Source: Heligmosomoides polygyrus polygyrus
Lineage: Eukaryota; Nematoda; Chromadorea; Rhabditida; Heligmosomidae
Assembly: GCA_947396885.1 (NCBI GenBank)
Contig: OX377201.1
Coordinates: 21,553,923-21,617,922 of the forward strand
Direction of reading: 5' to 3'
DNA length: 64,000 nt
A program made the translations under genes and the position numbers. Numbering within the stretch: the first letter of the stretch is position 1; each line of letters begins with the position of its first letter. The notes below the pieces were generated by a model. The model was given only the letters and a program-made list of their open reading frames with translations, had not been told where the DNA came from and made no database searches. Positions 1-13,000 of the stretch are shown here, piece after piece.

Positions 1-37
1 CATCCTGAAAGCAGTACAACCGACACCCGGAGGCACT

Positions 38-43
38 TTTATT
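38..43 (-). promoter_or_regulatory. bbs-2 polyadenylation signal AATAAA
   Basis: AATAAA on the minus strand lies 31 nt downstream of the bbs-2 stop codon. Cleavage would fall near position 20, giving a short 3' UTR of about 50-60 nt. Confidence 0.7.
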
Positions 44-73
44 ATGCTCAAGCTCAATGACTCAGTGAACAGG

Positions 74-522
74 CTAGACACCAAATTTTAAGTATTTGGA
101 GATGATGCTCTTATTGTCGTCGGCGATTGCTTCCCGGCACGCAGAGACAATTTTTCGGCTCGGCTCGCCACCTAAAAATGTGATTCAATTGTTTTTTTTC
201 ATTCACGGCAGAAATGTCCAGTTAACCGCCGAATAAATAACAAAGGAGATCAGAGTGCAGTACTCACATCGCAATTTGGCGGCCTGTTCAATGATTTTGT
301 GAAGCCTTCGTAATGTCTGCACGAATCTCTCGTGGTTGTTCGCGCGAAGAAGAAATGCCTGTCGAACGCTACGATCCATATGGCGAAGACGAGTGTAGTA
401 CTTCCGTACGAGATCCCTGTGAAAACAACGTTAAATATGGGGGTCATATCGCAAAGATGGGCAGCATTGGGAAGTGAGGGCGCCAGTTGAATACATGCCA
501 GCCAATCAGAACACTGGGCGTA

Positions 523-596
<74 letters not shown>

Positions 597-3547
597 CTCT
601 CTCTTTCTGAATGGGAACGCCAATTGGACGCGATTTGACTGGCGGGAGCGCTCTCAATGCCCAGTGCTGCCCATCTTCGCGACATGTACCCTCATGTTTT
701 TGGGAACTACGGTGTGCTGATATTAAAATGTTGATATGCCGCTCAAAACACGCCCAAATAATAAAAATAAATATGCAAATACGTATTGAAATCGCCTCCA
801 CGTCTCTCCGCAGAAATGGAATGCGTGGCTCACCCGAAAGCGATAGAGTAACGTCGATCTTTATTCTTTATCCTTAAGATGACGCTGTGCACTCGTTTAT
901 CGTTGCACAATGTTTACTTAACTGATAGCGCAGTCATCATTTACTTGGTGTTTTCAACAACAGACTACATGGAATTCCGCATTTGAGATGCCGAACTTTC
1001 AGTTTGGCCTAGAATTTTGATGGGTTCATAATGTTCACAAAACGTTCCGTTGGAATTCAGGTCAAGTGGAAAATTGACTTGCCCCGCTATTTATCATTGC
1101 ACAAAGAGGTTTCCGAACTGAAACAGTAAACTAAACTTTTGCGGCAAAACGGCTATCCAGTTATCTTCTTATCCACCATAAATCGCCGTGCAGTTACCGA
1201 AACTAACATCATGGGACCGTTGCCACAAATCATAGTAGATGCTATAGCGATTCGCTGATGGTGCAGGAATCACTGGCTCAATACTAAGAAAAAATTTGGG
1301 GACTTATTTTGTCAAGAAGCCAAAAATTTGGAGACTTATTTTATCTTGAAAAAGCTAACACTGCAGGGCAATTTTGTAGTTGATCCGATGACACCAGCTA
1401 TAATGGAAGGTTTTGCAGAGAATTTCGCTCAAGCGAAATAAGTCAGGTAAACGGCTCGACAGAGGCAAACGCAAAAATTCGTTTTTCCGCTTGCTGAGAT
1501 GCTTCAACTAAGTGAAAGTCACGCTAGAAATCAAGTAAGCACAGCGTAACTTTGGACAAGTATCTAGCACAAGCTCAACGCTCAGCAACCTGGAAGACTT
1601 TGCCTTCTTCCCTCTCAAAATGCGTTGTTAAAAGCACTGAAGCAGCTAGGAGGAATATAATGGTCTGATCATCCGTCGATGCAACTTTTGGGACACCCAG
1701 ACATTTTTGGTACATAGAAAGCTGAAAAGCTCACTCACAGGTCATCAATGACGATCGCATCCTCGGCTCTGACTATCACTTCCATCAAAATGGACTGCTT
1801 CTCGGTAAGATCAGTTGTGAGCCGATCTCGTACATCATACATTGAGTCCAGCTGAAAACCGCGAATTGGTTCTCTTGCTACCATTTAGGAGGTGTATGGA
1901 GCTCCTTCGCAGTGAGACGCGACGTAACGATATGTATGATATTTATTTATTTGCTCACCTAAAGCTATGCAGAGCGACGACAAAGGAGGGTCTTAAGGAG
2001 AGAAGGGCGGAAGTGTTGGCTCAAGCTGCAGAGGCAGAGTTGAGCATCCGCAATGCCCGCCGGAACTTCGCCAACTTCAAGACAAAGACGACCGCTCTCC
2101 GACATCCTGTCGAAACCCTCACCACTTCCAGATATGGGGAAGGTCATCCACGACTTTTATTCCGTTCTCTTTGAAAGCCACGTCCACCTGCCCCCACGTC
2201 ATCTTCCGCTGGATGGTGGCATGGAGCAGGTGGACGTGGCTATGGAAGAGATCAGGAGTAGCAGCTTCGATGAGCGTCGTAATGGTGTGTATGTGGTCGC
2301 TCCTGCCGAATCCTCTTCGAGATCCTCCTTGCTCGCATCTTTCTCCTTCGTCCAGCGTTCTGCTAAAGTTATTCAGGACGACTCGAGTGAACAGCTTGTA
2401 GCTCGGAGCTCATCGAAGTGTCGCGAGAGCACAAGTTGCTGCTGTGCCTTACGTTCCTGGAAACTTCCCTGGAAACTCAGGGCATTTCTACTCAGTACAT
2501 CAGTCCTTCGAGAGCTGTACAGTAGATCCACAACCTTCGTGCCCCACGAGCGATGAGGATCCATTAGTGCAATCTGATACATGACAGGCACGAAGGGGGA
2601 AAGCTGCTGGAGCCCACTCGAGCAACTGGTCAACGGTACCACAGGCGATACAGGTGATACAGTCGAGCACCATCTCTAGCATCACCTGACGCCGTCCGAT
2701 TCCGCAAATAATCGACAGGCAGTAATGTCCGAAATTTCGCGAAGGGGTTAACCGAAGAGGTTTCCTTCAGAAAAGGAGGCATAAGTTGTGTTCAGGGCAG
2801 AAATTGTCCTTTATACAGTTTGTGACTAAGTCGCCCTCGTTGCAACCTACAGCAACAGCCGTACCTCGTTGCAGATCTCCTCGACCTCGGCGAATTTTTC
2901 CGGAAACTCAGCATGCGCTTCTAGCGATTCGAGAACGAAGTAGTCACAAAGCGACTGTATTATGTTCCCTACCGTCTCCATGCAGTCATGATTGATCACC
3001 GTCTGAAAACAAATTTCCAGATATTCTGATATCTTAACCGCATTGAATAACTTCGACTACAACATACTTCCGAACGTTACCCGTACACTTAAGGAATAAA
3101 TTGAGAAAGGACAGAGTTAATCAACACGGTCTAGACAGAAATTATTAAACTCATTCCTTTAAGCCTACTCCGGGTTAGTGAAATGGTCTCAAACTTATGG
3201 AGGAAGGATACAACACTACGGCATGAGTTATGTATCAGGCGGCCACCGAAAGCAATTATAGGGACCAAATACACCCTGAGTATTAGACCATATGATATCC
3301 AGTAGAAGTAGAATGCGCAGCATGTCCCATGAAAAGATTAATTTACGATGATTTTTATCCCCTGTCTTCTAACTAAATCTATCAGAATTGCAAAACAAAC
3401 CTTTCCGTCATTCTGATAGTGTGTGATACATAGCGCCTGGTCTCGCTTTGACGCCAAGCCCAGAAAACGAATCTCCATTTTGTCTTCTTCAGGATCAACA
3501 GGGAAGTCAATGTCGATGAGGAACGTATCCATCACCCAGTCGAGAAT
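74..3547 (-). CDS. bbs-2: bbs-2 exons 13-17: platform and C-terminal helices
   Basis: Residues 490 to 703. Exon 13 is the least conserved ([20 protein letters not shown]). Exon 14 holds the [20 protein letters not shown] segment, matching human [20 protein letters not shown]. Exon 15 is helical ([20 protein letters not shown]) with an RAEDA motif equivalent to GAEDA. Exon 16 matches the YKIRCNNHTELLGNL helix as [15 protein letters not shown]. Exon 17 ends with [20 protein letters not shown] and a TAG at 76-74. An RTE LINE fragment and a MITE sit in the introns between exons 14 and 16 without touching coding sequence. Confidence 0.92.
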
Positions 3548-4030
3548 CTGCAAGCTGTAAATCTTTCTCACCATCTCGTTTTGAGTGAATTTGTGGTTAA
3601 TTTGGCTGCAGTTTTATAAGGTCAGTTAATAATGATAAGGGCTGACGCTATGCACAGAAACCGACGACGATGACATCACTGATCAGAAGCAGTTTTTATT
3701 TCCGCAGGTTGGAGTTCTACATATATTTGAAGCACACGACGGATCCAAATACCATTTGTAGCTTCCGTTTCTCGCTTGTGATGGTACGGCCACGTTCTGC
3801 ATGGAAAGGAAGACAGCGTTCGCAAGATAGGCCTTAATTTCGAAGTAATAGGAAAGCGGCCTAGAGGGCGCCCGAAGCAGCGCTGGGCTGACGTTACATA
3901 TGACTTTAAAGTAGCTGTTGTCCACCCTGATCTCGGGAAAGGTGGCGTCATGACACCAGAATAGCGGACCCCGCTATGAAGCGGGACAAACGCTGAAGAA
4001 GAAGAAGAAGAAGAAGAAGAAGAAGAAAAA

Positions 4031-4077
<47 letters not shown>

Positions 4078-7000
4078 AGAAGAAGAAGAAGAAGAAGAAG
4101 AAGATTTGTAGCTGCCGTTTCAACCGGCTGACCGAGTTGTTGCGGTAACGCTTCTCAAATCTGTGTAATTAAACTAACTTAACTAATTACGGTAACTTGG
4201 GTGTAAGGGCTGAGACGAGTGAACGTGGTCTCTATCGAGATATGTTTAACTAATCTTGAAGGCATTTGAAGCAAATTCACGTGAGACTTGATCTATATCA
4301 ACAAGCTTCGAGTAGTTTTGCAGAGTCAAGCCGTAAACCGCAATATAGGAGGTTTTCTAATAAAAATGACGAGCAGAATCAGAGATACAGAGACCCGAAT
4401 AAGATCATCGAGAAATGGTACACCTGGTCGCTTAAAAAATTCAGTTAAAACGTCGTTTGCTGTGCAGTTCTTAGGCTGTGGAAGTGAAAACCTGAAAAAT
4501 AATAAGCTGTCCATCCAAATCTCGCTTTTATCCTCAAGACTTCTTTGCAAAAATGTTAATGATTTTGCTTTAATTTTTTTATAAATTGTCTTTTTTGCAC
4601 TATATGTTCACTAATTCACTTTCACCTTTATTTTCACTTTACTCGCCTCATCCGTTTATTTGATTATTTATTATAGGCCACATTCTTTTATTTATATTAT
4701 TTGCCGTACTCTCGGGCGCTTGGAGCGCAGACGAAGGAGTCGCCGGTTGTCACGTGCACCTGATTCCAGGTTCCTGGTATAAGTTTCCTACCAGGCCAAC
4801 CAAGCCTTGCACACTTGTTCAACGGCTGGCTATCGCAAGTCATTGCATAGGCCAAATGCGCATTCAAATCGTGTCCACGACAAAAGTAGAAGACGTGGCG
4901 CATCCCTAAGCGAATTCTCGAACGCCGTCCTTTATATTTATCCTAATGCTGCTCACAAGGATGCGCTCAAATAACCGCAGAAAATGGAAGGATAAAATCA
5001 CATTACAAAAAACTGTACACAGCGCAGACAGTCCTTTTGAAAGCATAACCGAAAGATAGGCTTCTATTACATGATGCATAAGGGATTATAGAAAGTCATG
5101 CTTTTAACCATACTTTAGAGCTGCACCTCATCTACACAACACGGACAACCCCTTCCGTCTGCATGTATGCGCCCATGTACTCTGACCAGTCGTTTACCCG
5201 TGAAGGAAGTCGTAAAAGAAATAAGCCGTGCTTGACGGCGCGGCTTTCTGAAATCCTCGGATCAGCCGCTTCTCTTGTGGTTGCAATCTCTGAGAATCCC
5301 CACTGTTTCGCGTACAAGAAACTGGACCAGTGCGCTTTATTCGGCCTATGAAGATCGATTTCAGAATATCGTAGATTTCTGCGTAGGTTTATTGCTATGT
5401 TTTCAGCCCAGGCAGTTTTCACTGTGATCAAAAAATTAAAAGGATAGAGATAAAAGACGGCTTTAATTAATCCTTTTTTGGGATGTGCCACACATTCTGC
5501 TTCTACCTCAGGATGTTGAGAAGGCGATCTGAATGCGTATGGCCATACAATGACTTGCGGTGTCCAGCTGATGAAGAAGTCAGCGCTTTGTCCTTCCAGA
5601 CAACTCTGGTACCATTCACCGACTCCGGAAGATTGGAAGGGTTGGTTGGCCTGAGCGGGAAATCCGAACCAAGAACCTGGTATCAGATAAAGGATAAAAG
5701 GATAAAGGACGGCGTTATTCAATCCCTTCTGGGATGCGCCACGCATTCTACTTCTACGGGATGTCGTGGAGGCGACTTGAATGCGTATTTGGCCATACAG
5801 TGACTTGCGGTGGCCAGCCGATGAACAAGTCAGCGCTTTATCCTTCCCAGACAATTCTGGTACCAATTCACCGACCCCGGAGGGATGGAAGACTTGGTTG
5901 GCCTGGGCGGGAAATCCGAACCAGGAACCTGGTATCGGGTGCACGCGACAGTCGACACCTCCTCCGACTGCGCTACACGCGCCCTGGTATCAGATACACA
6001 CGATAATCTGCACGTCCACCGACTGCGCTACACGCGCCCTATTAAAAATTAAATTAAATTAAGTCTTTCTATAGGAGAAAACTGAGTCGGTGTCAGATAA
6101 AGCTTAGGGTTATATATAAGAGTTGAGTATGCAGTGCAAGATGTTGGCTATGAAACCTGTCGAGCTTTAAAATTCATGCAGACTAATTGTAAGACAGATT
6201 CTGAAAAGAGTTCTTAAACATCTCGATGTAAAGGCTTGCATGATGGTAGTGGCTAAACGAACACTTTTAAATTCATAAGTTTATTTAATGAAACGGTTTT
6301 TGGACTAGAAAGAACATTGGGTACTCACGGCCCAATATGCTCAGAATAAGGTATAGTCAAAACACGCTGGATTATTTTCCTTTTTCTCATTGTAGAAATA
6401 AATCTCTTTACGAATTTTCGTCAGCATTCAACGTTTAACAGGAGTTTTTCCTAAACTGAACTTTAGTGAAAATTAGTCCCGACAACAAGCCAACTGCAAT
6501 AGAAAACCAGCTAATAGTCATGATCACAAAAGAAAGAACAGGGTATGTCCTATGGTAAATAATATTTATTTATTTATTTATTTATATTTGTTGCAGCCAA
6601 AAACAATTACAAAAAAAAACAGACAGACAATGAGACATCTACGATTGGCTATGGAAGAAGTCTAAAAAATGTCAAGTATTCAGACTGATATTTGCAATTG
6701 GTGAAGAGTAGTCCGTCCTTGTCTCTTATAATGGGAGAAAATAATTTGTAAAGTTGCTGAAAGCATAAAAAGAGCATAAAACTTTTATAAAATTCTTGCC
6801 GCATGCGATGCGCCAGGTCTACGACCTTCTAAGCACACGACCCCACGACCTCTTTAAACTAGTACGCACCTCAGGCGGTAGCATAGAAGGGAGAAGCACA
6901 TACTGAAACGCACGGACGAAAGACGGAAATAAAAAATAAACGAAAATAAAATATTAATAATAAAAAATAAAATAACGAAATAAACGAAAATATTCCTTCA

Positions 7001-10000
7001 CGAACTTGAAAAAAGTCAGCACAAAGGCATGGATCAGGATGTAGCCCGAACGATTGGATCAGTAGCGAACTAATAAAGGACACAGAGGTTCTTGAGAGTG
7101 TGATAATTACTATGGAGGTACGATTATGGAGCGGCCAGAATGCTTTGACAAATGTTCCAAATATTACTGGGATTTGAAATTCTTTGAAGTTAACTGCACC
7201 AGAGATTCTATTCAATATTTATGCGCAACAAGTACACGTAATGGCTGCAGAGAAAACTCTACAAAGCCAAGAGAAGTTTTGTTAAGACTAATTTTAAAAT
7301 GGACCTTTAATTAAGGTAGGCACCATGGGTAATGCTTTAGGATATATTGACGGATCTTCCAAGAGAAGCTGAACTTACGCGTTGATTTCTGATTTTGATG
7401 ACGACCTCCACGTAAGATTTCGGCATCTCAAACGGGTCTTCCGAGTGCAACACGCAGAACCGTGCGAATCGCGGAATTGACAGAGCCGACTCGAACACGC
7501 TGAGCTTGCTCCTGGAAGTAGTGATGTGTTCTAGACTCTTCCCTTCCCAAAATGCTGTGACTTTTGTATTCCTACCGATGGCGCTATTATGATGCATATA
7601 GCTGTAGAACTGATACTGAGTTCGACCCCTGTTATCCATTTATGCTTTCAGGAACTATAAAATTTCAGGAACTTTCAGGAACGTTAGAAAAGGTCTTACT
7701 GACACGTCTCGTAATGTTGACCAGGTTCGACTCTGTAAATGTGCCTTTAGCACTTTATATTTGAGTTGGTCAGCAACTAGCGATCAGGTCTTATTTAAGA
7801 GCTGCAACCTATAGCAACCCGTTCTTTTTTGACACTTATCATAAGCGGCTATCAATGAATTGAAAAGCCGATTCAATAGCCCAAATTTAGATATCTAAAA
7901 GACTACAAACGTATGAAAAGTGCACCATTTTCACGAGAAATGGACACTTTCCAAGTCAAACTGGACACGTTTCACATCAAATTGAACGCGTTTCTCGTTA
8001 AATTGGACATCCTTCTAAGCTAGTCTAAAAATTTTGAAATCAAAGCGAACTCTTTCAAGCTGACAAATTGTGAATTGTAAAAAAGCTTCTAAATTAAATT
8101 AGAGAACGGTTAGAATAACTGTTTGTTCAAGAAAATTTTTAGCATGAACCCATTCAGTTGCGAGCAGCCAAAGTCAAATTTGGTCGATATTTTTTTCGAA
8201 CAGAACAATAAAAGCTTTTAGACAACTGCTCAAATACAAAATGCATCAAATGTCCCTCGGTTGATTTGTGAAATTCGTTGACCAGCGATTGAAAGAGTTC
8301 TGAAGTTTGCTCTTTTCTTTTATCTAATTGACTGATAAATAAATACATTCCAGCTTACGTACACTTATGCATATGGTATACCCCTACTTATGTGCATGAT
8401 GTCAATTAGAAGGGTGTTCCGACCTTTAAAATATCAACAATGGATACTGGAGTCAGGTCCTTTTCGAATACGCCGCGCATTCTACTTCTACGGCATGTCG
8501 TGGTGGAAATTTGAATGCGTATTTGGCCTACACCTGTGGCCAACCGATGGGCAAGTCCGTATTCTATACTTACCAAACAGGTCTCGTATCAATCAAAATA
8601 TCAATATTAAAAAATTATTATTTAGAATAGGTAGAACAATAAACACTCACGATTCTTGAGGTCCTAGAAAAGTTCGGATGTGAATCTCGTTGGCCATGTC
8701 TTTCTCCGTAATGATGGGGATCTGGACGCGATCGCCATTTCCCTCTATTAGTTTTGGGATCCTAGAATGGAGAAGTAGCGTGTGACTCATTTTGAAAACG
8801 GTGCTTAAAAAAGCAGGTAATCACTCTATCCATTTATCAAAATTCTTTTTGCAAGGGCGAGGTGGCTAACGTACCATATATAGGATTCGCCTTCGAACAG
8901 CCCCTCAGCGAAAGCTATGACACCACGTATGCAAACCTCGTGTGAAGCTTCCAAAACCAGATAGAGAGTCCGGTCAGTTTTCGAGACTGGAACAAGAAAC
9001 TGGTGAATGAACTGGTGAATGTGTGGAGTACACGCAGGATCGGATTCATCATTCTCACGATCAGGGCAAGGGTTAGGACTCCTCATGAGTATGAATTCCT
9101 CATGAGTATGAATGCGGAGCTACCCGAGAAGCTCGTCAAGTATCTTCTTTTAGCAGAACACCTATGAATGGGTGTGCATGGTATATAGCAAGTGCCACAT
9201 CGCCTATATGTTGCTTTTTTCCACCACGCATTCCCCCGGGTTTAATATTTAGTGAATACGGCTCAGAATGAATATGTGAAGATTCGTATTTGTTTTTAGA
9301 GACACACACATATGACTGAGCGACATTCACTGCTGTAGAAGGGAACGGGTGGCAAAATTAAACGTTACAAAGGAGCTGTGGAGACGTATAGAACAACGCC
9401 ATCTTAATTCTGCAGTGGAAGGTCGAGTGTGCCTCAATGGATGAGCAAAGTTTCAGACAGGTAGCTTAAAAACCCCTTGCACCTGGTATCTAAGGAGTCG
9501 AAGCACAAACTCTGCACAACGGTTTGAATGAAAACTCAAATTTGGCATCACCCTATAGAAATGGTAAGGGTGTAGGCACATAAGGTGCTCAGACTTACCG
9601 AACAGTTTGCACTCGACCGTGGTTCCAATAGGAATACGGTAGTCTTTCACCTTTTCGGTTTCGGTTAGCTGTTCTTCCTGCTCGAAGTTGCTCAATTCAA
9701 TCTGCAAATTTATGTTGTAAAAGGAACATTAACAGAGATCGGTCAAATGTTGACCAGCCTGGATTGAAGGACCTGTTCCCTTACCAGAAGATTGTGCTTC
9801 TTTTGCCCGAAAAAGTGCAACGTCTCCTGCGACTTGTCGACAAGTTCCTTTGGCTTGGTATTGGTGAAGCCAATAACTGAAACCGTACGGGTTACACGGG
9901 ACAACTGCTAGGTGTTGAATAGTGTAACAATGACTCTTTTGATGAAATTAATGAATCTTAACCTTTGTAAGAGCTCTTCTCTACCGACTTTATGACAAGT

Positions 10001-13000
10001 GCATTTTATTTATTTTATTTATTTATTTAAGGCATAGACAACAGTCTAGCATACAAAAGTGTTACAACACAATACGGTACAACACTTAATCAAGAAGTCG
10101 ACAGAAAGAGCAGTATTAAATCATATCTACTTTTCTCTAACTCGTTATAAACAAACCAGACGTTCAGCGGCCTAGTGGGCGCCAAACGTCTGGTTGGGGG
10201 CTTCGTCCCCAATCCCCGAGAATAGAAAACCCCATCCCATTCAAACCCCGAGAAGAGAACAACCCCAATTTCCTCCTTTCTTTTTTAGGCCTTCTTACAG
10301 TAAAAAACTGGTTTTACTATATAGATTAGTGCAGTGGGATATGGTAGGGCAGAATTTTCATTGCGCATATGAAGCCCATCCACCCTCCATCATATGCACG
10401 CAATTTATTCTCCGAAGCGCTCGTTCTCTACGTGTCGAAAAACAGGTAATGAGAATCCCAATCCGGTGCGTAATCAGCAAAATCATAATTAAAATTAATT
10501 GGTAATGGCGGACACCGCTTACCGCCCGACGGCAATAATACTCCTCCGAATCCCATGGTCACGCTCTCTACCCCCCTCCCCTCCCGAAATAGTTCCATTT
10601 ACTATGCTTACACGCACATGTGACACTGAGTATCGATTCACGTGTCACCACGTTGCCACGACGTCTATATGATACTCGCTCTGCACCACGACACACGTGC
10701 CACGACTTCTGTAAGCCGTCTTCAGAAATCCGATACACACTGAACGGTGTTGAGGGAAAATGCTGGTTCCCTGCCCCACTCCCCTCCCCCCCCCTTAATC
10801 ACGCTCCCCTCTCTAATGGTCCTCCTTTGTTGGTCCTCTCCTATTGGTCTCCCTTACTCGGAATCCCTACGCAAGTTGGACGACGTCTTCAGCGCGTCTT
10901 CTGAATCCCTACGAACGTTAGACGACATCATCAGTACGTCTTTTGAATCCCTACACACGTTGAACGACGTCTAGCGCAAGTCTTCTGAATCTTGACTCAC
11001 GACGTCTAGCGCAGGTCTTCTGAGTCCCTACGCACGTTAGACGACATCTTCAACACGCATTTTGAATCACTACGCAAATTGACGACGTCTTCAGCACGTC
11101 TTCTGAATCTAGGCGCACGTCGAGCGACGTCTAGGGAACGCTTCTTGAATCCCTACGCTCTGCACTCGATCCCCATTCATACCCTGACGCGTTGCCCCTG
11201 AATATCTCGTAAACTTGGACGATCAGCCGCCAAGGATATAGTTTGCCAGCAATCGCCCATGGTTCAAAGTTCAAAGAAAGCCCGGCTGGCATACGCCGCA
11301 CTGTCGTAGGCGTCCATTGGCTTCATCCACCCTCCCGGTGACGGACACGTGGCATTGGCCGATAATTTTTAGTGGGATTACAAGCGTGCGCATAGAGCCT
11401 CGCCAGGTCTTCATACTTTCCAAGTAGAAAGCTAAACTCCTTCAAAAACCTATAGGTTATGGAGCGATACGTTATCCGTGGTTTAGCAACCGAGACGCAG
11501 AGTTTGAGCTTCCTCTCATGTGTCCTGTCAGAACTCCATCAAAGAAATCTATTGGACTGATAGATGAGTTACCAGCGAGAATTCTATACAGCGTAATGAA
11601 ATCTGCATCCTTCCTTCTATTTTCCAGCGGAGAGGGAGAAGTTCAGTGCCCTTTGAGGTCCGCGTGGGATTGAATTGTAATCCATCAAAAAACACCTCAT
11701 CGTAAGCTTCCTGGCGAATTTGTTTTGGACACTTTCTAGAAGGTCGATATCTCTGTTCTTAGTCGGGTTGAATACGGTTGCACCAGTTTCCACAATAGGG
11801 CGCACATAGGTTTTGAAGGCACGGATGTAAGCGTCCGGCTGCCTAGATTTCAAAACCCTGAAGAGGTTGCGGTAATTGGTCTTTTTTTCACCAAGAGCCT
11901 GCAGTGCTTAGAGAAGCAAAGCTAACTCGTTGTGGTGTAACCAAGACCAGGCCATTCAATGTACTTCAAAAGTCATGTGGAACTCTGGTGATTTACAATC
12001 GTTTTCTTACCTAAGGCGGGCACAAGAAGGCAGTTCTTAAAACTAAAGTCACATGGTAAGCACAGGTGAGAAGATTAAGAGGTTTGCGCAATTACTCTTC
12101 ACCTGAAGGTCTTTGCGAGACGAATACATTGACGACTCTGTGAATTTTCTTCATTCTCTTATCTTTTCTCACATCTCATTTTTCTTATTTTGTTTGACTT
12201 CTTTTCTTTTGTGTTTTCTCAGATACACCATTCCTACCCTATACATGTTGTTCTAGTGATTGTTCTTGTTCTTTTCATCGATCCTTCTCCTCAGAATGCG
12301 TACTTATTTCATTAATCATAAGAAAATGTGGCCTTTTATCACAAAGGATCGTCTCTTTACGCTAAGTTCGATGTTAACCTCAGCACCTTTTCCGTCAGCT
12401 GTGATGACTGTCAACTCGGCCACGTCCTCATTGTTCATCGTTGATGTAAAACTAGCAACGATGTTCTGTCCGTTGAGCGATGAGTTTCGGCACGCGATTT
12501 CCCCATTGTCAGCAATCGAACGCACGTCGATCTGAATAGAAACTCCGTAAGGCTTCTCCAAGTTCGGCGCAGAAACACTGACAGACTCCGTGAGACAATG
12601 TTCTTGATCCTTTTCACGATCCATGTCTCCATTTTCTCGGCTTTCTATCGTATACGTAAGATATGTAGCATACATTCAAAAATTAAAAGGTGCAGAAAAA
12701 GGTAACAAGGCTGGCATATTCGAAAAGTGGTTTATTTTTGTGTTTTCAGCCTCTGCTTCTCATGTTTTAATGAGAGTAGGCCCTTCTCACCCTATTGGCT
12801 CTCTTATTTATATTGAAACAAGGAGGAGATGAATCTCAATCAACAGTTCGGCAGAAGTAGTTTGAAAAAACGCGAGTATTTCTGTTCAGGAATTCCACCA
12901 CTTCTCGTTACAAGGAAGAAGCAGTGAGGTCGACTTTAGTCACTCTGGCACGTGGGCAGGGTGAGCGAAAAAGAAAGTAGCACCCAGCCGCGCTAGGGCC

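Noticed and set aside
250..801. 183-codon minus-strand ORF
   Set aside because: It contains part of bbs-2 exon 16 in the wrong frame plus the (CT)n microsatellite read as Arg-Glu repeats.
5132..5944. 270-codon minus-strand ORF, the longest in the window
   Set aside because: It reads through two tandem SINE copies; the protein repeats the SINE translation ([14 protein letters not shown]) twice.
10861..11160. Repetitive protein-coding exon
   Set aside because: The frame is lost by a 35-bp unit and stops occur; a minisatellite explains it.
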